A stretch of 64,000 nt of DNA from Eriocheir sinensis (GCF_024679095.1 NW_026110517.1:20001-84000), one strand, 5' to 3'. Counted from the first letter of the stretch, positions 45,870 through 56,670 are shown. Made by a program: numbers and translations. Notes: generated by a model not told the origin, from the letters alone.

Positions 45870-46312
45870 CACCTGGTATTCGATATATGCGAGTTCGAAA
45901 TATGCTAATTCGCTCATATGCGACTCACCTAAATGTGCCAAGTATTCGTTTTATGTGAGAAAGATTCGCTGTTATGTGAGTATCGGCGCTGGTGCGACTG
46001 GTTGGTGAGGTATGGTGACACACACGAGGTCGGTGGGTTCAAATGTTTTCCCCCAATTTCCTCGGCTATACTTAACCTTTTCCTCCCTCTGATCCTAAAG
46101 TTAATCCTCAGGTAGCTAATTATCAGCTTAAATCTGTACTAATGTGCTTTATTATTGTGAAACGGTGCCGGGATGAATAGTTAGATGGTTCGAAAACGGG
46201 TCATGGAACATAGCCCCCTATAGTTAATGGGATGATGGGTTCGATATATGCAAATTCACATTATGCGAGCTTTTTGCAGAACGTAACCCTCACATATAAG
46301 GAATACCTGGTG
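45870..46312. mobile_element. TA-flanked MITE (family E), copy 1
   Basis: CACCTGGTATTCGATATATG ... GAATACCTGGTG with TA on both sides (45868-45869 and 46313-46314); 443 bp. The body has AGTATTCGTTTTATGTGAG and CGATATATGCAAATTCAC. A second, inverted copy lies at 56288-56670. Confidence 0.82.
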
Positions 46313-46314
46313 TA

Positions 46315-47102
46315 CAGTCATACCTCAGTTTACGAGTTTAATTCGTTCCGTCATTCTGCTCGCAAACCCAAAAACTCGTAAACCAAAACAAATTTCCCCA
46401 TTTAAATTGATGTGCATCCCATATCCCAATAAATATTAACAAAAATCCTTTTACATGTTCTTTTACACACCGGGCATTTTCCTACAAACGTTTGAGCTGG
46501 GAGGATCCGCGTTCGCCCGTAGGCCAAACCAAGAGCAGGTTGTTGGTTCGGGTAAACACTCCTGTCCTCCTGTCTGTGAAGCCATGATCGTACCCACAAT
46601 CGCTTCTTCCTTCCACTTGACTGAAGCAAACCACAGCAGCCCATATTTTTGAAGCCGGCGCCATGTGGATACAGGGCAACTGGTTTGTTTACATTGTGGA
46701 TATGGGCAACTAACCTTGGTTGGGAGTGACGTAGAGAGTTGGAAAGTTTTGTTAAATTGCTTTGGCATGCAGTGTGGTACAGCGGGAATGTGCAGCGTAG
46801 GATGGGACACGCCGGCGGCAGTCCATTATGCCGGCCGGTAGTGCAGGAAATATCTCTCCGCTGAAATAGTCATACCTCGCCTTATGGGTTTAATCCGTTC
46901 CAGAATTTTGCTCGCACATCAAAACGCTCGTAAACCAAAACAATTTTTAGGATGGGACACGCCGGCAGCAGTCCATTATGCCGGCCGGTAGTGCAGGAAA
47001 TATCTCTCCGCTGAAATAGTCATACCTCGCCTTATGGGTTTAATCTGTTCCACAATTTTGCTCACACATCAAAACACTCGTAAACCAAAACAAATTTCAC
47101 CG
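46315..47102. mobile_element. Tigger-like MITE family T with a 150-bp tandem duplication
   Basis: CAGTCATACCTCAGTTTACG starts at 46315, using the same TA that closes MITE E. The segment beginning AGGATGGGACACGCCGGC occurs twice (46799-46948 and 46949-47098). Each contains a GTCATACCTCGCCTTATGGG terminus-like sequence and CTCGTAAACCAAAACAA. The internal open frame at 46455-46652 shows no domain I know. Confidence 0.72.
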
Positions 47103-47260
47103 TTGAAGTTAATAGGAATTCCAATCATGCATCTCATACCCCAAAAAATATTAACATAAAAATCATTTTACATATTATTTTAAACAGAATGAAAGTAATT
47201 TTACAAACAACTAGCAATGATGACTCATATTTATATAATTCAGTATAATAGGGGTATATA

Positions 47261-47519
47261 GGGGTTCGAATCCCCACGCTACCACCTGGGATTTTTCAGT
47301 CACCGCCGAGTGGCTTAAAACTACCCACATGCTGTCCTGAAGACCACCCATCAACCCGGACTCTAGAGGAAACCGTCCAAGTGAATCAAGGAGTTCCGGG
47401 GGGCAGCATGAGCCAAGAGAAGATGGCGCCACTATAAACACTTGCCTGCGCCATGACGGGCTGGGGTCAAACACCATCCAGGCCCCTCAAGCAAGCCTAC
47501 CGGCCCTATAGGGGGGGGG
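47261..47519 (+). mobile_element. SINE family S, 5'-truncated at box B
   Basis: Begins GGGGTTCGAATCCCCACGCT and then follows the family body to GGCCCCTCAAGCAAGCCTAC and a G run. Confidence 0.9.
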
Positions 47520-47616
47520 GAAGCAACGTCCATAATTTGAGTAACAGCAGAACAAGCCACCAAACCACAACAGCCCTTACTTTTCGAAACGCCGCCATTA
47601 AGAGAGGATTGAGAGA

Positions 47617-47829
47617 GGGAAGAAAGTTGGAAAGTTTGGTTTAGTCGGCGCAACATCTGTGGTCATATGCCGGAGAGAGAGACAGGAGGGGAAGGAATTA
47701 TAGGAGAAGGGAACAGACCCCAGGAGACGGAACACAACCCCCGATTAATACCTGGTACCCATTCACTGCTGGGTGGACAGGGGCGTAGGGTATCGGAAAA
47801 GCCGCCCAAATTTTTCCACTCCGCCCGAT
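47617..47829 (-). mobile_element. SINE family V, tRNA head missing
   Basis: The tail GTTGGAAAGTTTGGTTTAGT and body up to AAATTTTTCCACTCCGCCC are present. The head is replaced by the start of the TTAA element at 47840. Confidence 0.88.
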
Positions 47830-47839
47830 ATAACCTTGA

Positions 47840-50508
47840 TTAACCCCTTGACTGCGAATTCCTACAGTAAGACCTCACCAAGCTGCAGGAGTGGAACAAA
47901 AAGTGGCTGCTACAATTCAGTGATGAAAAATGTGAAGTTCCGCACCTTGGGAGGGGATACCCAGCACACCAATACCACATGGGAAACACTCCACTATCCA
48001 CCACAGAGGCAGAGAAAGACCTGGGAGTGTATGTTACCAGGCTACCAGTGAAGGGATATCCAGCACACCAATACCACATGCGAAACACTCCACTATCCAC
48101 CACAGAGGCAGAGAAAGACCTGGGAGTGTATGTTACCAGGCTACCAGTGAAGGGATATCCAGCACACCAATACCACATGGGAAACACTCCACTATCCACC
48201 ACAGAGGCAGAGAAAGACCTGGGAGTGTATGTTACCAGGATACCAGTGAAGGGATATCCAGCACACCAATATCATATGGGAAACACTCCACTATCCACCA
48301 CAGAGGCAGAGAAAGACCTGGGAGTGTATGTTACCAGGCTACCAGTGAAGGGATATCCAGCACACCAATACCACATGGGAAACACTCCACTATCCACCAC
48401 AGAGGCAGAGAAAGACCTGGGAGTGTATGTTACCAGGCTACCAGTGAAGGGATATCCAGCACACCATTACCACATGGGAAACACTCCACTATCCACCACA
48501 GAGGCAGAGAAAGACCTGGGAGTGTATGTTACCAGGCTACCAGTGAAGGGATATCCAGCACACCAATACCACATGGGAAACACTCCACTATCCACCACAG
48601 AGGCAGAGAAAGACCTGGGAGTGTATGTTACCAGGCTACCAGTGAAGGGATATCCAGCACACCAATACCACATGGGAAACACTCCACTATCCACCACAGA
48701 GGCAGAGAAAGACCTGTGAGTGTATGTTACCAGGCTACCAGTGAAGGGATATCCAGCACACCAATATCATATGGGAAACATTCCACTATCCACCACAGAG
48801 GCAGAGAAAGACCTGGGAGTGTATGTTACCAGGCTACCAGTGAAGGGATATCCAGCACACCAATATCATATGGGAAACACTCCACTATCCACCACAGAGG
48901 CAGAGAAAGACCTGGGAGTGTATGTTACCAGGCTACCAGTGAAGGGATATCCAGCACACCAATACCACATGGGAAACACTCCACTATCCACCACAGAGGC
49001 AGAGAAAGACCTGGGAGTGTATGTTACCAGGCTACCAGTGAAGGGATATCCAGCACACCAATACCACATGGGAAACTCCACTATCCACCACAGAGGCAGA
49101 GAAAGACCTGGGAGTGTATGTTACCAGGCTACCAGTGAAGGGATATCCAGCACACCAATACCACATGGGAAACACTCCACTATCCACCACAGAGGCAGAG
49201 AAAGACCTGGGAGTGTATGTTACCAGGCTACCAGTGAAGGGATATCCAGCACACCAATACCACATGGGAAACACTCCACTACCCACCACAGAGGCAGAGA
49301 AAGACCTGGGAGTGTATGTTACCAGGCTACCAGTGAAGGGATATCCAGCACACCAATACCACATGGGAAACACTCCACTATCCACCACAGAGGCAGAGAA
49401 AGACCTGGGAGTGTATGTTACCAGGCTACCAGTGAAGGGATATCCAGCACACCAATACCACATGGGAAACACTCCACTATACACCACAGAGGCAGAGAAA
49501 GACCTGGGACTATATGTTACCAGGCTACCAGTGAAGGGATATCCAGCACACCAATACCACATGGGAAACACTCCACTATCCACCACAGAGGCAGAGAAAG
49601 ACCTGGGAGTGTATGTTACCAGGCTACCAGTGAAGGGATATCCAGCACACCAATACCACATGGGAAACACTCCACTATCCACCACAGAGGCAGAGAAAGA
49701 CCTGGGAGTGTATGTTACCAGGCTACCAGTGAAGGGATATCCAGCACACCAATACCACATGGGAAACACTCCACTATCCACCACAGAGGCAGAAAGACCT
49801 GGGAGTGTATGTTACCAGGCTACCAGTGAAGGGATATCCAGCACACCAATACCACATGGGAAACACTCCACTATCCACCACAGAGGCAGAGAAAGACCTG
49901 GGACTATATGTTACCTGGCTACCAGTGAAGGGATATCCAGCACACCAATACCACATGGGAAACACTCCACTATCCACCACAGAGGCAGAGAAAGACCTGG
50001 GAGTGTATGTTACCAGGCTACCAGTGAAGGGATATCCAGCACACCAATACCACATGGGAAACACTCCACTATCCACCACAGAGGCAGATAAAGACCTGGG
50101 AGTGTATGTTACCAGGCTACCAGTGAAGGGATATCCAGCACACCAATACCACATGGGAAACACTCCACTATCCACCACAGAGGCAGAGAAAGACCTGGGA
50201 GTGTATGTTACCAGGCTACCAGTGAAGGGATATCCAGCACACCAATACCACATGGGAAACACTCCACTATCCACCACAGAGGCAGAGAAAGACCTGGGTT
50301 GTGTTTGTTACCAGGCTACCAGTGAAGGGATATCCAGCACACCAATACCACATGGGAAACACTCCACTATCCACCACAGAGGCAGAGAAAGACCTGGGAG
50401 TGTATGTTACCAGGCTACCAGTGAAGGGATATCCAGCACACCAATACCACATGAGAAACACTCCACTATCCACCACAGAGGCAGAGAAAGACCTGGGAGT
50501 GTATGTAA
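47840..50508 (+). mobile_element. TTAA-type element with RT-derived 99-bp array, copy 3 (about 26 units)
   Basis: TTAA at 47840-47843 is followed by CCCCTTGACTGCGAATTCC, the RT-like LTKLQEWNKKWLLQF segment, and about 26 units of 99 bp from 47955 to 50505. Each unit encodes 33 residues (GYPAHQYHMGNTPLSTTEAE then KDLGVYVTRLPVK). Units are nearly identical. A 2-bp and a 3-bp deletion (near 49075 and 49792) and a few substitutions shift or change the frame. The right terminus seen in copies 1 and 2 is absent; the array breaks off within a unit at a run of 17 A. Confidence 0.88.
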
Positions 50509-51040
50509 AAAAAAAAAAAAAAAAATTATCCTTGTCAGTTATTTCTAATGGTATATTCAAGGAATGTTATTATCATAAATTACTGTGTGTGTATGCATCT
50601 TGTGTTTATTTATTTATTTACATGTTTATTTATAAAACCACATGCAAGAATTGTTCATTTTCATTTGGTCAGAGCACCACATTTGGATTGCAGGATAGAC
50701 TTTTTACACCATTTACTTGAAAGAGCAACGTACCATTTTAGTTAGAGAATATTAAATTTTCTTACTTTTCTTTTCGAAGGATTCTTGTTTATACATTATA
50801 TGGCAAAGTCACTATTTCTTTCAATAATTTTTTTGTAATAAATCATGAAAATTAAATATGATCATAAATTTCCTTGTTTTTACTTTCATTGTCCTACAAG
50901 ATGTTTTCTTTTTCAATTCTGATGCAGTGTAACTCAATAAAGATGATACATATATATTTTTTTAAATATTTTTGCAGTGGGTCCAAATGGAGTCACGGCT
51001 CCACTAGTGTGAGTCAATTTGGGCGCTAACGTTTAAGGGT
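50509..51040 (+). other. Poly(A) run and AT-rich DNA, no supported gene
   Basis: A run of 17 A (about 50508-50524) follows the array. The next 500 bp are AT-rich with AATAAA sites near 50838 and 50936 and look like UTR or intron sequence. No exon is recognised. Confidence 0.4.
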
Positions 51041-51044
51041 TAAG

Positions 51045-51430
51045 TGCAGGCAGTGGAAATGAGTTATTTGAGGAGTGCTTGTGGTGTGAGTAGAATGGAT
51101 GGAATGAGTAATGAAAGTGTGTACGAGCGTTTTGGAATGTGTCTCGGGGGTGAAGGGAAGAAGTGAAGCGACAGACTTTAAAGTGGTTTGGCCACATGGA
51201 GCGAATGGAGGAGAGTAAGATGACCAGGAGGGTGTATGTGAGTGAGATAGAGGGAGGGAATGCTAGAGGACGACCTCCAGTGAAATGGAGGGATAGGGTG
51301 CAGGAGTACGTTAGGGAGAGGGGGGAAAGATCCTTGAGAAACTCTGAGCAGGCAAGGAGGGAGTGTCTGGATAGAGAACGTTGGAAGCTCTTCTACCGTG
51401 GCCATCCCCTGGTGGGAGCTCCTCGGAAAA
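51045..51430 (+). pseudogene. LINE C-terminal fragment
   Basis: Reading LKWFGHMERMEESKMTRRVY, then RGRPPVKWRDRVQEY and CLDRERWKLFYRGHP, this is the typical extreme C-terminus of a LINE ORF2. An upstream VSRMDGMSNESVYERFG segment belongs to it, separated by a frameshift near 51163. A SINE is attached directly downstream. Confidence 0.85.
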
Positions 51431-51431
51431 G

Positions 51432-51763
51432 TCTGGAAAGTTTGGTTTAGTGGGCGCAACATCTGTGGTCATATGCCGGAGAGAGACAGAAGGGGAAGGA
51501 ATTATAGGAGAAGGGAACAGTTGTAAAGTTTGGTTTAGTCGGCGCAACATCTGTGGTCATTTGCCGGAGAGAGAGACAGAGGGGGAAGGAATTATAGGAG
51601 AAGGGAACAGACCCCAGGAGACGGGACACAACCCCCGATTAATACCTGGTACCCATTCACTGCTGGGTGGACAGGGGCGTATGATCGGAAAAGCTACCCA
51701 AATTTTTCCACTCCGCCTGGGAATCGAACCTGGGTGTGCTAACCACTGCACCATGAAGCCCCC
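51432..51763 (-). mobile_element. SINE family V with duplicated tail and shortened head
   Basis: Two tail blocks (starting GGAAAGTTTGGTTTAGTGGG and AAAGTTTGGTTTAGTCGGC) precede the body. The tRNA-like head has lost about 27 bp of the anticodon region between box B (GAATCGAACC on this strand) and TGTGCTAACCACTGCACC. Confidence 0.88.
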
Positions 51764-52030
51764 AGGAGCAGGCATCGATGAAATGAATGCTAATGTTGAA
51801 CAAACAACTAAAAACTGTAGGAAAATGTTTAACCCCGAAGATAACCTTTAAATGCATCTTATACAAAAAGTAAAGGCTAAGTTTGGGGTATACAACAAAG
51901 CTGCAAATGGCCTCAGTACTCATCTCTGTCACATTGGCCCCAGAGCTTGTGTTGCCCATATTTCCTCGGGACACAAGGCCAGTGTGACAACCAAGTTACA
52001 GCTGTTTACCTCCCCATGTCTCCCAAGGTA
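51764..52030. other. No gene seen
   Basis: Spacer between a SINE and MITE C. There is weak coding-like bias on the + strand but no domain. Confidence 0.35.
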
Positions 52031-52453
52031 CAGGTAACTCTCGATTTACGCGAGTTTGGTTTACGTGTTTTTGAAATAACGCGTGGTCCAAAATCCAAAT
52101 AAATGTTTAATTTACATGTTTTTTTCACTTATACGCGATATTTTATGGAGTGTCCACCAGATGTCTCACGCAACTGGACTCACACGGCCACACAGCTGAG
52201 CTCAGTTCTTCCCGCGCGCCACTTGAACAACAATACAGTACCCACGCTACTCAACAACAACAACAACACCCTCGCTGCTGTGCTACCACGAGGGGAAGGA
52301 CAGCCAGAGGAGGAACCATGAGAGGGAGAGGAGTCAGAGTGATACAGTAGGCAATAAAGGTACAAACCTACCTCTTGTTGGATTTACATTGTTTATGATT
52401 TACGCAATGACCTCTTCAAGGACACAATACTCGCGTAAATCGAGAGTTACCTG
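52031..52453. mobile_element. TA-flanked MITE (family C), copy 2
   Basis: CAGGTAACTCTCGATTTACG ... AAATCGAGAGTTACCTG with flanking TA (52029-52030 and 52454-52455). It is about 95 percent like copy 1 by eye. Confidence 0.93.
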
Positions 52454-52484
52454 TACTCATATATCAACCAGCCTGAAAGGAAGG

Positions 52485-52575
52485 AAGAAGAGCTGGGTGG
52501 GTTGCACATTGATTCAAACCCAAGCCCATGGATTCGTAGCAGGGCAGGTTAACTAAAGTACCATGGAGGCTCTTA
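52485..52575 (-). mobile_element. tRNA-like SINE head fragment
   Basis: On the reverse strand GAGCCTCCATGGTACTTTAG and GGGTTTGAATC are spaced like box A and box B of a degraded tRNA gene. No body was recognised. Confidence 0.4.
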
Positions 52576-52680
52576 TAAAAGTGTCTTTTATATACCAAAA
52601 ATTTATGTGTATTAGTATTATAACAGGAGAATAAGGTAGTTGAAATTCTATTGGCCTTTATTTCCTCAGTGACCCCATGT

Positions 52681-53015
52681 AGGCAGGTGGCTGAGTGGTA
52701 GCGTGCTGGGCCCACATTCACCGCGTGATGGACGACGCGGGTTCGAATCCCCACGTTACCACCTGGGATTTTTCAGTCACCGCCGAGTGGCTTAAAACTA
52801 CCCACATGCTGTCCTGAAGACCACCCATCAACCCGGACTCTAGCTAGAGGAAACGGTCCAAGTGAATCAAGAAGGAGTTCCAGGGGGCAGCATGAGCCAA
52901 GAGAAGATGGCGCCACTATAAACACTTGCCTGCGCCATGACGGGCTGGGGCCAAATACCATCCAGGCCCCTCAAGCAAGCCTACCGGTGCTATATGCATA
53001 GATGTAAAAAAAAAA

Positions 53016-53073
<58 letters not shown>

Positions 53074-53075
53074 GT
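52681..53075 (+). mobile_element. SINE family S, full length, with A-rich and (AAT)n tail
   Basis: Box A (GGTGGCTGAGTGG) and box B (GGTTCGAATCC) are both present, then the family body to about 53000, an A run and (AAT)n to 53075. It lies 20 bp from the importin-alpha exon, on its 3' side in gene orientation. Confidence 0.92.
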
Positions 53076-53095
53076 TTACATATATCAACACCCAC

Positions 53096-53201
53096 CTGTT
53101 GTAGAGTCTATGGTTGGTACATTTCTTCGTTTTAAGAAAGTTTCCTCTCGTTTGTTCTTTCTAAGTTCAACTGTGACTTCTGTTCTTCTTCTTCGCATTT
53201 C
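53096..53201 (-). CDS. Exon of importin alpha (karyopherin alpha), IBB domain
   Basis: A 106-bp exon on the reverse strand (35 codons plus one base) lies between an acceptor TTTATTCCTCAG (AG at 53203-53202) and a donor ACAACAG/GTGGGT (GT at 53095-53094). It encodes EMRRRRTEVTVELRKNKREE followed by TFLKRRNVP and IDSTT. The RRRR cluster, the ELRKNKR block and the LKRRNV block are the basic motifs of the importin-beta-binding domain at the N-terminus of importin alpha. The wording is closest to the alpha-3 type (KPNA3/KPNA4; Drosophila Kap-alpha3). The protein is the adaptor that carries nuclear-localisation-signal cargo with importin beta. A 5' coding exon should lie at higher coordinates and the armadillo-repeat exons at lower ones; I found neither. 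Confidence 0.88.
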
Positions 53202-53303
53202 CTGAGGAATAAATTAAAGTGCATTAAAATTTAATTGCCATATACATTTCAGAGGAAGAACTTTTCACACAAGCATATGTAAAAAAAGTTTAAAATCAAG
53301 TGA

Positions 53304-53748
53304 GAAGTTGGAAAGTTTGGTTTAGTCGGCGCAACATCTGTGGTCATATGCCGGAGAGAGACAGAAGGGGAAGGAATTATAGGAGAAGGGAACAGTTGGA
53401 AAGTTTGGTTTAGTCGGTGCAACATCTGTGGTCATATGCCGGAGAGAGAGACAGGAGGGGAAGGAATTATAGGAGAAGGGAACAGTTGTAAAGTTTGGTT
53501 TAGTCGGCGCAACATCTGTGGTCATATGCCGGAGAGAGACAGAAGGGGAAGAAATTATAGGAGAAGGGAACAGACCCCAGGAGACGGGACACAACCCCCA
53601 ATTAATACCTGGTACCCATTCACTGCTGGGTGGACAGGGGCGTAGGGTATCGGAAAAGCCGCCCAAATTTTTCCACTCCGCCCGGGAACCGAACCCGGGC
53701 TCTCTCGGTTGTAAGCTGAGTGTGCTAACCACTGCACCACGAAGCCCC
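53304..53748 (-). mobile_element. SINE family V with triple tail and clean target duplication
   Basis: Flanked by TTAAAATCAAGTGA (53290-53303) and TTAAAATCAAATGA (53749-53762), a 14-bp target duplication with one difference. It carries three successive tail blocks (starting about 53307, 53397 and 53487), then the body and an intact tRNA-like head. It lies about 100 bp upstream, in gene direction, of the importin-alpha exon, inside its intron. Confidence 0.93.
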
Positions 53749-53762
53749 TTAAAATCAAATGA

Positions 53763-54000
53763 TAACTAAATTTGCCTCAATCAAGGAAGTAATACTCTTT
53801 GTGTAAACTGTAAAGCCACATCATCTAAACAAACTCTAGTCTTACATACTTCATGCCCTAAACTATAATGTCATACCATAATTAACCCAAGAAAATTTAA
53901 TAAAAAGCTTAACATCACCTGTGACAACAATATATGAAGGATTTACATGGAGAAAAAGTTCAGAGTGCACTGTGAACTATGATGAAGGAAAGCAGTGTCC
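53763..54000. other. Intron-like AT-rich DNA
   Basis: No exon or motif recognised. Confidence 0.4.
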
Positions 54001-54500
54001 TTAACCCGGTAGCAGCAGGGATCATGTTTCTTAATGGTCCCTCCAAGCGAGAAAAATGAGAAAAAATCACCCCTCACAAACCATTTCATAATATATATCA
54101 AAGCATTTGTGATCAGATTATGTATCATCTATTTTGGGGGTTTATATCATGGCACAAATTTGGCCCGTCGCTGCTACACGGTAAAGCCACAAATTTGGCC
54201 CGTCGCTGCTACACGGTAAAGCCACAAATTTGGCCCGTCGCTGCTACACGGTAAAGCCACAAATTTGGCCCGTCGCTGCTACACGGTAAAGCCACAAATT
54301 TGGCCCGTCGCTGCTACACGGTAAAGCCACAAATTTGGCCCGTCGCTGCTACACGGTAAAGCCACAAATTTGGCCCGTCGCTGCTACACGGTAAAGCCAC
54401 AAATTTGGCCCGTCGCTGCTACACGGTAAAGCCACAAATTTGGCCCGTCGCTGCTACACGGTAAAGCCACAAATTTGGCCCGTCGCTGCTACTGGGCTAA
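54001..54500 (-). mobile_element. TTAA-type MITE family P with 8-unit array
   Basis: TTAA at 54001-54004, terminus CCCGGTAGCAGC, the family body, then eight near-identical 35-bp GGTAAAGCC units (54180 to 54425 in exact steps), ending GCTGCTACTGGG and CTAA (54497-54500, one change from TTAA). Units here are more uniform than in the 42807 copy. Confidence 0.92.
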
Positions 54501-54941
54501 CAAATCAGACAGCCAAATATGGAACAAATGGCGCACATAATGTTGGTGTGGGGCAGCGGTAAAACATAACGCAGCGCAGGGACGGGACAAGGCAGAGGCA
54601 GTCCAGTATATGTGGGACGGTGTTGCGAGAAATACCTCCTCGCAGAAATAAATCACTCTGCCATTCAATACGCATGCACACTGGAGGGATACCTTGCGGG
54701 AAAACGTTAATTTACCTAGTTTTGCTCTAGTTTGTCCACTTGTGATCTTTGTGAGCGGTTAGTGAAATACAGAAACAGTAAGCAAGTTGAACCTCTCTGT
54801 GAGCTATTTTGCGGCTGCGTTGTCGGGCAGCGGTGAGTGCACAACAGGCATTTGAAAAGTCAGTCATTTGGTGATTTCTGGACAAAAATACTTTCTCCAT
54901 GATAAACAGCATTATATTTTGTCCAGAAATAAGCAGTTAGG
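54501..54941. other. Spacer with MITE T fragment
   Basis: About 54556-54650 resembles the GGACACGCCGGCAGCAGTCC segment of the 46799 duplication. The rest shows no motif. Confidence 0.45.
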
Positions 54942-55285
54942 GTAGGCGGTGGCTGAGTGGTAGCGTGCTGGGTCTACATTCACCGCGTGATGGACGACGC
55001 GGGTTCGAATCCCCACGCTACCACCTGGGATTTTTCAGTCACCGCCGAGTGGCTTAAACTACCCACATGCTGTCCTGAAGACCACCCATCAACCCGGACT
55101 CTAGAGGAAACCGTCCAAGCAAATCAAGAAGGAGTTCCGGGGGGCAGCATGAGCCAGGAGAAGATGGCGCCACTATAAACACTTGCCTGCGCCATGACGG
55201 GCTGGGGCCAACCATCAGGCCCCATCAAGAAAGCCTACCGGTGCAATACACTAAAACGTAAATAAAAAAAAATATAAAAAGTCAC
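54942..55285 (+). mobile_element. SINE family S, full length
   Basis: Box A, box B, body and A-rich tail are as in the copies at 45348 and 52681. The head is closest to the 52681 copy (shared GCGTGATGGACGACGCGGGTT), so these two form a subfamily. Confidence 0.93.
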
Positions 55286-55361
55286 GTAGAAGTATGTTAA
55301 ATGATGCTGTGGTGGAGAAGGAAAGTTATAAAGAGGCAGGTGATAGGAATGGAAGGAAAAA

Positions 55362-55621
55362 AGTTGGAAAGTTTGGTTTAGTCGCCGCAACATCTGTGGT
55401 CATATGCCGGAGAGAGACAGAAGGGGAAGGAATTATAGGAGAAGGGAACTGACCCCAGGAGACGGGACACAACCCCCGATTAATACCTGGTACACTGCTG
55501 GGTGGACAGGGGTGTAGGGTATCGGAAAAGCCGCCCAAATTTTTCCACTCCACCCGGGAATCGAACCCGGGCTCTCTCGGTTGCGAGCTGAGTGTGCTAA
55601 CCACTGCACCACGAAGCCCCC
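55362..55621 (-). mobile_element. SINE family V, full length, single tail
   Basis: Tail, body and tRNA-like head (GCTTCGTGGTGCAGTGGTTAGC on the reverse strand). A small deletion removes CCATT before CACTGCTGGG. Confidence 0.92.
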
Positions 55622-55633
55622 TGCCACTACTTA

Positions 55634-56287
55634 GTATGTCAGTAAATGTGATAAATGAGATAACCTATACCCCTTGTATGTCGGTAAATGTGATAAATGA
55701 GATAACCTATACCCCTTGTATGTCGGTAAATGTGATAAATGAGATAACCTACACCCTTGTATGTCGGTAAATGTGATAAATGAGATAACCTACACCCTTG
55801 TATGTCGGTAAATGTGATAAATGAGATAACCTACACCCTTGTATGTCGGTAAATGTGATAAATGAGATAACCTATACCCCTTGTATGTCGGTAAATGTGA
55901 TAAATGAGATAACCTACACCCTTGTATGTCGGTAAATGTGATAAATGAGATAACCTACACCCTTGTATGTCGGTAAATGTGATAAATGAGATAACCTATA
56001 CCCTTGTATGTCGGTAAATGTGATAAATGAGATAACCTATACCCTTGTATGTCGGTAAATGTGATAAATGAGATAACCTACACCCTTGTATGTCGGTAAA
56101 TGTGATAAATGAGATAACCTATACCCTTGTATGTCGGTAAATGTGATAAATGAGATAACCTACACCCTTGTATGTCGGTAAATGTGATAAATGAGATAAC
56201 CTATACCCCTTGTATGTCGGTAAATGTGATAAATGAGATAACCTACACCCTTGTATGTCGGTAAATGTGATAAATGAGATAACCTGC
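55634..56287. repeat. 41-bp minisatellite, about 16 units
   Basis: The unit TGTATGTCGGTAAATGTGAT followed by AAATGAGATAACCTATACCC(C)T repeats. Units differ mainly by TATACCCC/TACACCC and a 1-bp length change. The array ends exactly where MITE E begins. Confidence 0.96.
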
Positions 56288-56670
56288 ATAACGTGACTTC
56301 GCATATATCGAATCTATCATCCCATCCCATTAACTATAGGGGGTTACATTCTACGACCCATTTTCGAACCCTCTAACTATTCATTCTGGCACCATTTCAC
56401 AATAAAAAGCACTTAAGCAACAACAAAGCACATTGATTGCTTACAGGGAGACACACCCAAAGTCTACGATGTAACCTGATAATTAGCTACCTGAGGATTA
56501 ACTTTAGGATCAGAGGAAGGAAAAGGTTAATTATAGGCGAGGAAAGTGCGGGAAAACATTAGTGGGAGTCGGACACCATACCTCACTCAAACTCACATAA
56601 CAGCGAATTTTTCCCGCATAAAACGAACACTTGGCACATTGAGGTTAGTCGCATATGAGCGAATTCGCTA
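56288..56670 (-). mobile_element. MITE family E, inverted partial copy
   Basis: CATATATCGAATCTATCATC through GAATTCGC is the reverse of most of the element at 45870-46312 (shared GATAATTAGCTACCTGAGGA and GTCGCATATGAGCGAATTCG). The terminus next to the 41-bp array is lost. Confidence 0.78.

Noticed and set aside
47979..50091. Protein-coding gene with 33-residue repeats
   Set aside because: The frame is kept only because the unit is 99 bp. Indels break it repeatedly and it derives from a LINE RT fragment inside a TTAA element.
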